From JBIOJM01 sp044450785 (GTDB lineage Bacteria > Planctomycetota > Planctomycetia > Isosphaerales > Isosphaeraceae), in NCBI GenBank assembly GCA_044450785.1, contig JBIOJM010000285.1, forward strand, positions 1-13,445: a stretch of 13,445 bases of DNA, written 5' to 3'. Positions 8,126-13,445 of the stretch are shown here, piece after piece. The translations under genes were made by a program, and so were the position numbers. The stretch's first letter is position 1. Each line of letters opens with the position of its first letter. Under the pieces are notes generated by a model, which was not told the origin of the DNA, ran no database searches, and worked only from the letters and a program-made list of their open reading frames with translations.

Positions 8126-8278
8126 GAGCAAGATTAGGAGGAAGATTATGATTAGGAAGAGGATTAAGAGCACGATCAAGATTAAGAGTAGGATCTCATG
8201 CACGCGCCAGTCCTACTCTTGCTCATGCTCTTGCTCCTAGTCCTCTTCGAAATCTTACTCTTCCTCTTACTCTTTCTC
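8126..8278. repeat. 68-bp imperfect inverted repeat made of degenerate hexamers
   Basis: Arms 8126-8193 and 8211-8278 are ungapped reverse complements at about 54 of 68 positions (79 %), separated by 17 bp. The left arm is almost pure purine plus T and reads in register as hexamers AAGAGC, AAGATT, AGGAGG, AAGATT, ATGATT, AGGAAG, AGGATT, AAGAGC, ACGATC, AAGATT, AAGAGT (consensus A-R-G-A-N-N). The right arm is the pyrimidine counterpart (TCTTGC, TCTTAC, TCCTAG and similar). Transcribed RNA would form one very long irregular hairpin. The composition and codon-like pattern differ sharply from the flanking genes. Its function is unknown; a dispersed planctomycete repeat is likely. Confidence 0.9.
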
Positions 8279-8303
8279 TGATGCGCGAGCCGCTCGTCAA
8301 CCC

Positions 8304-8320
8304 GTCAATCCAAGATTGAC
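8304..8320. repeat. Perfect 7-bp hairpin GTCAATC-CAA-GATTGAC
   Basis: GTCAATC and GATTGAC flank a 3-nt loop. A degenerate sister (CAATC-TGC-GATTG, inside 8060-8075) lies on the other side of the hexamer inverted repeat. Downstream on the minus strand from the hydrolase gene it could help 3' end formation, but there is no T-run, so it is listed as a palindromic repeat rather than a terminator. A CCGCTAGCGG palindrome follows at 8332-8341. Confidence 0.6.
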
Positions 8321-8394
8321 AGGCCAACAGGCCGCTAGCGGTCGCGCTTTAGCCCCCACTAACATACCACAATCCCGTCCGGGACGTCTCCGGC

Positions 8395-9486
8395 TCACTT
8401 CCTCGCCTTGGCGCCGGTCGCGCGGGTCGCGGCCGCGGTGATGCCATCGGCGATTGTCTTGACGAGCGGGATCGGGAGATCATGTCCCATGCCGGGGATG
8501 ATCCGCAGCTCCGCACCGGGAATATTCGCCGCGGTGTCCCGGCCGCCCTCGACCGGCATGAGCGGATCCAGGGCGCCGTGGATCACGACGGCTGGCACCC
8601 TGATGGTCTTGAGCTTCGCGCGCCGGTCCTCAAAAAAGCCGACGGCTGCCGCCGCATTATGCCGCGCCATCCCAGGCCGATAGTCCGATCGCTTCATGGT
8701 GCGGACAACCATGTCACGCACTCGTTTCTCGTCGGGCGGATACTCGGGACCGGCGAGGATCCGGATCATCTTGACGGCACGTGCGACGATCGCGTCCGGA
8801 CCGCCGTCGAGAGAGGGCGGCGGGAGCTTCGCCATGACTTCGGGCTTCGCCGGCAGTGGCCACGCGGCGTTGCCTGATGTCGCCATGATCGATGTGAGCG
8901 ACAGCGTGTGCTCGGGGTGGTCCGCCGCCACGAGCTGTGCAATCATTCCGCCCATTGAGACGCCGGCGATGTGGGCCTTCTTGATGCCGAGCGCGTCGAG
9001 CAAGCCGACGGCATCCTTCGCCATATCGTCCAGAGTGTACGGGAGCGGCCCGGGCCTGCCCGCCAGCCTCTCTTCAATGATCGCCTTCAAATCGGGCAAA
9101 CCCGCGGCATCGAACTTGGTCGAGAGACCAACGTCGCGATTATCGTAGATGATGACCTGGTAGCCCCGCTGCACCAGCTCGTTGATGAGCTCGACCGGCC
9201 ACGCGGTGAGCTGCGCGCCGTTCCCCATGATCAGGAGCACGGTCTCGCGATCCGTCGGGCCGAAGCTCTCGTAGGCCATGGTGATCCCGTTCGCCTGAAC
9301 CTTACCAGCGCGCGACGGAACGCCGGCGGGGTCGGCCACGGACGGTTTGGCCCCCTGTTCGGAGGAGAGCGGCGACGGGCCGTCGGCCCGCCCGGCTGAT
9401 CCGCCGAGAAACACACTCGCTGCGATCACGGCGGTCAGCGGAAGATTCTTGTCTCGGAAGAAATCCTTGAGTCGGTCGATCGTCAT
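8395..9486 (-). CDS. Exported alpha/beta hydrolase
   Basis: A 363-aa protein with a signal-peptide-like N-terminus (LPLTAVIAASVFLGGSAG, about 15-32), a Pro/Ser-rich linker and an alpha/beta-hydrolase domain from about residue 64. The oxyanion-hole strand is VLLIMGNGAQLTAWP, followed by the YDNRDVGLST loop (114-123) typical of RdmC/aclacinomycin-methylesterase-like hydrolases. The nucleophile elbow is GVSMGG with Ser177, the acid Asp307 is in HGALDPLMP, and the base His335 is in GMGHD, so the triad is complete. It is likely a periplasmic or secreted esterase; the substrate is not predictable. The start is ATG with a weak purine-rich GAGAG upstream. It has no operon partner: 151 nt separate it from the methyltransferase remnant and 410 nt from the next gene. 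Confidence 0.9.
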   Translation of the reverse strand: MTIDRLKDFFRDKNLPLTAVIAASVFLGGSAGRADGPSPLSSEQGAKPSVADPAGVPSRAGKVQANGITMAYESFGPTDRETVLLIMGNGAQLTAWPVELINELVQRGYQVIIYDNRDVGLSTKFDAAGLPDLKAIIEERLAGRPGPLPYTLDDMAKDAVGLLDALGIKKAHIAGVSMGGMIAQLVAADHPEHTLSLTSIMATSGNAAWPLPAKPEVMAKLPPPSLDGGPDAIVARAVKMIRILAGPEYPPDEKRVRDMVVRTMKRSDYRPGMARHNAAAAVGFFEDRRAKLKTIRVPAVVIHGALDPLMPVEGGRDTAANIPGAELRIIPGMGHDLPIPLVKTIADGITAAATRATGAKARK

Positions 9487-9637
9487 GGTAGGTCTCTCTG
9501 TCCGGCCGCACCGAACCGGGGGATGACCGGGACGGATTCGGTCCCTTCTTGATGGGGAACCCCCAAGCTATTCGGCCTTATCCCGATCTTCTTCGCTTCG
9601 AGCGGGTAGATCTGCGTGGCGGAAGCGATCGAACCCT

Positions 9638-9973
9638 TCACTCCGGACCCTGTCTACTCATCGATTGCGTCGGCGTCGACCGAACGGGTGGCTTCGTAGC
9701 GGTGACAAGGCGGGTGGCCACCCACGGGCCGGTCCACCACATACGCCACCCCAGCCCGCGGCGGGCGATCTCGATCATGCCGAGCTCGGCGAGGTGTTTG
9801 CAGTACCGGCCCGTGGACCAGATGTCGGCGATCATCAGTCGGCCGCCTGGTTGCAATACCCGAACAGCTTCCCCGATCGCTCGATCGCGGCCCGCCCGGC
9901 CTTTGATGTTGTGAATCGCCACGCTGGAGACGACCACATCGAAGCTGTTCTCCGCAAAGGGCAGCGCGGTCAT
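9638..9973 (-). pseudogene. C-terminal remnant of a class I SAM methyltransferase
   Basis: From ATG 9971-9973 the frame encodes 111 aa starting MTALPFAENSFDVVVSSVAI. This matches the middle and C-terminal part of UbiE-like methyltransferases: motif IV region FDVVVSS, then EAVRVLQPGGRLMIADI, a conserved RRGLGWRMWW and the VATRLVTATKP end. The SAM-binding motif I (an xGxGxG loop after strand 1) and motif II are absent. Upstream of the ATG the frame runs straight into an inverted-repeat element (9979 onward), so the 5' half has been lost or displaced at that junction. The protein cannot bind SAM normally. About 71 nt beyond its stop, a hairpin at 9548-9567 (CTTG/CAAG and GGGG/CCCC arms, 2-nt bulge) lacks a U-tract. 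Confidence 0.78.
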
Positions 9974-9978
9974 AGTTG

Positions 9979-10132
9979 GGCGCGGGTCTCCTGACCCCGC
10001 CCGAGTGCTCGACCGAAGGTCTCCCTCGTTCGGAGTGTGCTCCGAGAGCACAAATTCCTTTCAATGCAGGGCCTCAGATCAGCGCGGGAGACCTTCGGTC
10101 AGGCTCTCCGGCGGGGTCGTGAGACCCGCGCC
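9979..10132. repeat. 154-bp inverted-repeat element with 47-bp arms
   Basis: Arm 9979-10025 and arm 10086-10132 are reverse complements at about 41 of 47 positions, around a 60-bp centre. Conserved blocks are GGCGCGGGTCTC at the outer ends, GACCCCGCC, and GACCGAAGGTCTCCC at the inner ends. The centre has two mutually exclusive small hairpins (CGGAG/CTCCG at 10031-10044 and TGTGCT/AGCACA at 10036-10052). It fills the space between the stop of the vault-like gene (14 nt away) and the broken methyltransferase (6 nt from its residual ATG). It has no coding capacity; a MITE-like or REP-like element is the best description. No target-site duplication was recognised. Confidence 0.88.
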
Positions 10133-10145
10133 GAACAGAGGTGCC

Positions 10146-11747
10146 TTATGGCGTCGTCGAAACGGTATCTCCCGTCGATTCGCCCGTCTCATCGGACCGG
10201 AATCGGGAAGCGTCCCCTGGATGGGTTGGATCGAGGTGGAGGTGGGTCGTGCTTCCCTGGGGCCCTCGCAGCTCGAACACGCGGTCAGCGCGGTGCTGGG
10301 TCAGGTAGGCCGTCAAGTTGACGCCCAGTCTACCAAGTTCGGCCAGATGCTCGCGCACGTGCGTATCTTGCCGGATGCGGTGCTCCAGCCGGGACTCGGA
10401 CTCGAGCCGTTGTTGCTGACGCTGAAAACCGGAGCGGGCTTCACTTGTACGTAGCTCGGCCTCGTGCTTCCGCTGGTCAAGCTCGATCTGATGGCCAACT
10501 TCCGCGGTCTGCTCGTGCCGTCGCTTACCCGCGCGGAGCATCTGACTTTCCAGCTTGAAGCTCTCGAGGTCCTGAGCCTGCTGTTCCGTGGCGCGCTCGA
10601 GCTGGAGCTTGGTGCGCGCCTCGATGGCCTGGTCATGCATCTGCTGGAGCCGATCGGGCGCGCCGTAACCGCGGTAGACGACCTTGTTGATTCGGTATCC
10701 ACACTGGGATGCCCTGACCAGAAGCTGGCGGTAGGTCTCGATCTCGTTCAGCTTGTCGGTGTTGTGCTTGAACGACTCGAAATCGTGGCGGCCCGTAAAG
10801 TCGACGACATCAGAAGTGGCCGCATTGACGAAGTCGCCGATCGGGTCGTGTGTCGTCTCGAGCATCGTCGCGATGTCCAGGAGCTCGAAAAAGATCATCA
10901 GGCGGATGGTCAGCACGGCATCGTCGCCAGTGCGGACGTCGGTCACGTCGTGGTACATCTGGTCAGGCATCAACCAGAGCTTCTGAAAAACCAGTCCCTT
11001 GGGGACCTTGCGCACACCTTGCGAGCCCCCCTCTGATGAATGCCAGACGAAGGTGTGCAACCACTCACCGGGTCTCGGCATGAACAGCGTCGGCCCATTT
11101 TCGATCCGCCGCTGAACGGTGGTGGTCCCTTCCTTCTGGCTGTAGACGACCACGGCCTCCTTGGCGGCGACCTGGAGCATCTCTTCACAAGTGATCTCAA
11201 GGTGCACTCGGGGGTCGAACCAGACCTCAGCCGGTCCAGCCAGATGCTCTTGCCGTCCGTCACGGTAGCGGACGATCAGGTAGTCTCCCGGGTGTGCGAC
11301 ATGATGGATCATGCGCTGGAACTTGCGCCCGCCTTGCCAGACTCGCCTGGGGCCGACGATCACGTCCATCGTGCCGTTACGATTCCTCACCAGGACCCGC
11401 TGGCCTTCCTCAACCACGTAAAACCACACGCCTGAATCTCCCACGGGATTGCTTGAATCGAGGCCGGATCGGATTCCTCGGTCGGACGCATCGCGCCCAG
11501 ACGCAGTGCTGCGGGAAGGGAGTCTGGCCCGGGCGGCTTCAGGCGAATGAAAAGCGACGGCCGTCAGGTTGGACTGGACGAGCTCGGACGATCGAGATCC
11601 AACCTCGTCCATGAGCGACTGCGGCGTCGGTCCAGCGGATTGCCGACTGGATCCGTCGCCGGCCGGGGAGGAGGGCCTCGCCAGCCAGCCCGCTCCGGAA
11701 CCCGCCTCGTTCATAACACCGGTCGTTCCAAGATAACGATAATCCAT
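10146..11747 (-). CDS. Major-vault-protein-like SPFH/shoulder-domain protein with long helix
   Basis: A 533-aa soluble protein with no membrane segment. Residues 1-105 are Ser/Arg/Gly-rich and probably disordered. Then come three beta repeats of about 42 aa, each ending in a Gly-Pro turn: GPRRVW (132-137), GPAEVW (171-176) and GPTLFM (218-223). The second, PGDYLIVRYRDGRQEHLAGP, recalls MVP repeats. Residues 250-362 resemble the MVP shoulder (an SPFH/band-7 fold): HDVTDVRTGDDAVLTIRLMI, FFEL, DPIGDFVNAATSDVVDFTG, FESFKHN. Residues 363-475 form a charged, Gln-rich helix/coiled coil like the vault cap helix, then LGVNLTAYLT and a short tail. Human MVP is about 890 aa with nine repeats, so this would build a shorter shell if it assembles. 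Flotillin/band-7-like scaffold is the alternative. The start ATG has only a weak upstream GAGAA; a downstream start is possible. Confidence 0.72.
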   Translation of the reverse strand: MDYRYLGTTGVMNEAGSGAGWLARPSSPAGDGSSRQSAGPTPQSLMDEVGSRSSELVQSNLTAVAFHSPEAARARLPSRSTASGRDASDRGIRSGLDSSNPVGDSGVWFYVVEEGQRVLVRNRNGTMDVIVGPRRVWQGGRKFQRMIHHVAHPGDYLIVRYRDGRQEHLAGPAEVWFDPRVHLEITCEEMLQVAAKEAVVVYSQKEGTTTVQRRIENGPTLFMPRPGEWLHTFVWHSSEGGSQGVRKVPKGLVFQKLWLMPDQMYHDVTDVRTGDDAVLTIRLMIFFELLDIATMLETTHDPIGDFVNAATSDVVDFTGRHDFESFKHNTDKLNEIETYRQLLVRASQCGYRINKVVYRGYGAPDRLQQMHDQAIEARTKLQLERATEQQAQDLESFKLESQMLRAGKRRHEQTAEVGHQIELDQRKHEAELRTSEARSGFQRQQQRLESESRLEHRIRQDTHVREHLAELGRLGVNLTAYLTQHRADRVFELRGPQGSTTHLHLDPTHPGDASRFRSDETGESTGDTVSTTP

Positions 11748-11759
11748 TGGCGAGTTCTC

Positions 11760-11776
11760 ACTGGCACGTGGCCAGT
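11760..11776 (-). promoter_or_regulatory. Hairpin just upstream of the vault-like gene start
   Basis: ACTGGC (11760-11765) and GCCAGT (11771-11776) flank a 5-nt loop, with a CACGTG hexamer across the inner part. On the minus strand it ends 13 nt before the ATG at 11747, where a ribosome-binding site would sit, and the Shine-Dalgarno there is weak. It could be an operator or an RNA hairpin affecting initiation. A six-base stem may also arise by chance. Confidence 0.25.
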
Positions 11777-11884
11777 AGTGGGTGGCGATTCAGCGGTTGC
11801 ACGCTCGCAGCGGAGATCGGCGCTGCCAGCATAACCCGTCGCGGTCCCAGACTGTAGTATCAACACCCTGGCAGATTCCGGCTG

Positions 11885-12979
11885 TTACCGTGCAATCGGC
11901 CCTGGATCGAGCCCGGATTCGAGGTCGAACCGCGACCCGACAGCCCCGACGGCGCAGGCGCCCCGGCTCAGACCGAGCCGCTGGCGAAGTCCGAACACGG
12001 GCTCGATCCCGGTGCAGTGGGCGCCGAGCAGGTTCTTGATGGCGAAGGAGCGAAGCTTCGCGGCCGTCCAGTCGAGCGTCGCGGCATCGGCCTCGAAGAG
12101 ATGGAATCCCCCCAGAGCTGCGTGGATCTGCGTTTCCCGCACCTGAAGGCGGGCGTACTCGAGCGTGTTGATGATGCCGGCGTGGCCGCAGCCGGAGACG
12201 ACGACGAGGCCCTTGTCGGTATCGAGCACCAGCGACATGTCCTCGGGGACGTTGTCCTCGACCTCTCGGCCATCGGGGTGCCTGATCGTGCGATTCAGGC
12301 TCCAGTTGCGCTCAGGATAGGTGCGCGGGACCGGTCCGGTAAGCCAGACTCCGGGAAACAACTCGGTCGGACGGTCGACCACCACAAACGATCCACCCAG
12401 GGCCTCGTACTCCCTCTTGATGGCCAGCGCCTCGTTGGTTTCTCGGCCGTCCGGGCCCGGGCGGCTCAGGAAGATGCCCGCCCCGACGTGGGTTCGCCCG
12501 AGGGCGCCCGAATTCCGCTTTGACATCTCGCGCCGCAACGTCACCAGGCCCCCGGTGTGGTCGCCGTGATGATGGCTCAGGATCACCGCGGTCACGCCGC
12601 TCAGATCAATCTTTAACTCGCGCGCATTTCGCAGCACGGTCTCGGGACGCGCGCCGGTGTCGAAAAGCAAGCGATGGCCGTCAGCCACCACCACGGCCGC
12701 GAAACCCCACTCTCCGATCCCCGCTCGGTCGGTCAGCATCGTCGAGAGCACCACAACGTCGAGCGACTTGACCCGCCCTCGCGCGGGTTGTGTCGATGGC
12801 GAAACCGGCGATGGAGCTGCCCGCGAGTCCTGGCCGATCTCACCACCACTCAGCGGCGGAACACGATCGGCTGCTGGAACCATCGCGACCACGAGCAGGA
12901 TCCAGATGGGAGAGGTCGCCCGAGACCTCCGGCGATCTGCGTAACAACGGTCGACGTCAAGGTTCGGGTGCGGCGCCAC
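11885..12979 (-). CDS. Exported metallo-beta-lactamase-fold hydrolase (COG1237-like)
   Basis: A 364-aa protein with GTG start. A basic n-region with RRRS (16-19) precedes a hydrophobic IWILLVVAMVPAA (25-37), so it is probably exported, perhaps lipid-free or Tat-like. The MBL fold starts near residue 72: LSTMLTD, then LLFDTGA (104-110), and HHHGDH at 136-141 supplying H136, H138, D140 and H141. Further metal-ligand candidates are H266 in SGCGHAG, H293 in GGFHL and H321 in GAHCTG. SGCGHAGIINTLEYA and the HCTGIEPVFGLR end are characteristic of the dihydropterin-ribofuranosyl-aminobenzene phosphate synthase-like family, although secreted members almost certainly act on another substrate. It lies 137 nt upstream of the vault-like gene in the same orientation; cotranscription is possible but not shown. 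Confidence 0.87.
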   Translation of the reverse strand: MAPHPNLDVDRCYADRRRSRATSPIWILLVVAMVPAADRVPPLSGGEIGQDSRAAPSPVSPSTQPARGRVKSLDVVVLSTMLTDRAGIGEWGFAAVVVADGHRLLFDTGARPETVLRNARELKIDLSGVTAVILSHHHGDHTGGLVTLRREMSKRNSGALGRTHVGAGIFLSRPGPDGRETNEALAIKREYEALGGSFVVVDRPTELFPGVWLTGPVPRTYPERNWSLNRTIRHPDGREVEDNVPEDMSLVLDTDKGLVVVSGCGHAGIINTLEYARLQVRETQIHAALGGFHLFEADAATLDWTAAKLRSFAIKNLLGAHCTGIEPVFGLRQRLGLSRGACAVGAVGSRFDLESGLDPGPIAR

Positions 12980-13008
12980 GGTCGTTCGTCTCGGTGGGGG
13001 AACAAAAC

Positions 13009-13044
13009 CTACAACAACATGTCAGAGCGCATAGGCTACAACAA
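13009..13044 (-). promoter_or_regulatory. Direct repeat TTGTTGTAG upstream of the MBL gene
   Basis: Plus-strand CTACAACAA occurs at 13009-13017 and 13036-13044, 27 bp apart start to start, about 30-65 bp upstream of the GTG. The second copy is preceded by GGCGAA on the minus strand. Two equal 9-mers so near a start codon could be regulator half-sites or a promoter remnant (TTGTTG resembles a -35 box), but no matching -10 is found. Confidence 0.22.
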
Positions 13045-13176
13045 TTCGCCAGGGCATGCCAGTCTCTGGGGCCAAGTAGGGCCGACCCTGAGCTGATGAA
13101 AAGTTGGCCTCGCGGAGGTGCCTCGTTCATCGCGGTTTCGTTGCGCGCTTTCCCCGGCGAGCACCGCGTTTCCTTT

Positions 13177-13197
13177 CCCCCCCTTGTGAAGGGGGGG
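13177..13197. repeat. C7TT-GTG-AAG7 hairpin repeat
   Basis: Seven C and TT (13177-13185), loop GTG, then AA and seven G (13189-13197) form a perfect 9-bp stem. It is followed by CCA and a further G-run with the same polarity. The C-run / short loop / G-run / CCAGGGGGG arrangement resembles a dispersed intergenic repeat I recall from planctomycete and cyanobacterial genomes; copy number cannot be assessed here. Confidence 0.75.
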
Positions 13198-13319
13198 CCA
13201 GGGGGGGTGGGGGCGGACGCCTCGGACATCGTGAATGGCTTTCCCATCCTCGGCAACGGGGCTGAGAGACGCGGCGACGCGTGTAAGAAGCCCCTTTGAA
13301 AACTCTGTGATTGCTTGTT

Positions 13320-13445
13320 CCGGGGCCGCGCCCCCCCCCCCCCCCCCCCCCCACCCCGGGGGCAAAAACAACCCCAGCGCCCCCCGCCCACCCCACCACC
13401 AACCCCACCCAAAACGAACACCCCCCCCCACACCCAAAAACAAAA
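13320..13445. other. T-free low-complexity contig end, probable sequencing artefact
   Basis: No T occurs in these 126 bases. They begin with a C-rich block including 22 consecutive C (13331-13352) and continue as short C and A runs. Read on the minus strand it is G/T only with long G runs, the pattern left by poly-G tails in two-colour Illumina reads. It should not be treated as genomic sequence without raw-read support. Confidence 0.8.

Larger units (their letters stand above)
7985..8394. other. 410-bp intergenic region with nested palindromes
   Basis: No gene is supported here. It contains the 5' leader of the beta-helix gene, including its Shine-Dalgarno, and two similar hairpins with CGTCAATC...GATTG arms (8060-8075 and 8303-8320). 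Between them lies the 68-bp hexamer-built inverted repeat, and a CCGCTAGCGG palindrome sits at 8332-8341. A weak minus-strand promoter candidate is TTGTCG (8108-8113) with CATATT (8083-8088) at 19-nt spacing. No U-tract terminator is evident after the hydrolase stop at 8395. Confidence 0.6.
12980..13445. other. 466-bp region upstream of the MBL gene, non-coding
   Basis: No credible gene is seen; open frames here are low-complexity shadows. It holds the leader of the MBL gene with a TTGTTGTAG direct repeat, a poly-C/poly-G hairpin at 13177-13197, and an anomalous T-free contig end from 13320. The MBL start has no strong Shine-Dalgarno (GAGACG lies about 10 nt before the GTG). Confidence 0.6.

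Noticed and set aside
8148..8240. Micro-ORF of 30 codons through the hexamer repeat (alternating basic/hydrophobic, then Ser/Cys)
   Set aside because: The periodic peptide is explained by the 6-nt DNA period. There is no convincing ribosome-binding site, and the inverted pairing explains the sequence better.
9974..10051. N-terminal extension of the methyltransferase frame
   Set aside because: These 26 codons are translated from the inverted-repeat element and bear no methyltransferase similarity, so the remnant is annotated from 9973.
12957..13443. Minus-strand Gly-rich open frames at the right end
   Set aside because: They run through the T-free poly-C artefact and the C/G hairpin; translations are low complexity.

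Overview
The window is a high-GC (roughly 60-65 %, judged by eye) bacterial stretch that reads like a contig from a planctomycete, most likely near the Isosphaeraceae. This rests on recalled family distributions: the triple WIGQD-repeat beta-helix protein, the small protein beside a nucleotidyltransferase, and abundant intergenic palindromes. No rRNA or tRNA is present to confirm it. Every supportable gene lies on the minus strand, so transcription runs right to left. Both ends look like assembly break points: a 71-bp tandem repeat on the left, and a T-free C/A tract with a 22-C run on the right that is probably a sequencing artefact.

In transcription order, the right third holds a secreted metallo-beta-lactamase-fold hydrolase (COG1237-like, 11885-12979) and a 533-aa protein (10146-11747). 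The latter has three beta repeats, an SPFH-like shoulder and a long helix, the domain order of eukaryotic major vault protein (MVP) in shortened form. A 154-bp inverted-repeat element follows (9979-10132) and abuts a methyltransferase that has lost its N-terminal half (9638-9973). Next is an exported alpha/beta hydrolase (8395-9486). A 410-bp non-coding gap then holds a 68-bp imperfect inverted repeat built of degenerate ARGANN hexamers.

The middle is a 976-aa secreted protein with three copies of a ~120-aa WIGQD domain and a right-handed beta-helix (5054-7984). Downstream lie a small conserved-looking ORF (4701-4886) and an overlapping nucleotidyltransferase remnant (4523-4747).

The left third is a compact operon: secreted sialidase-family (BNR/Asp-box) protein (3287-4489), MFS transporter (1985-3277) and NCS2/AzgA-like permease (287-1948), with gaps of 9 and 36 nt. 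The likely logic is extracellular trimming of an acidic glycan and uptake of the product; the permease substrate cannot be read from sequence. The rest looks like separate transcription units rather than one system. The vault-like protein and the hexamer inverted repeat are the items most worth following up.
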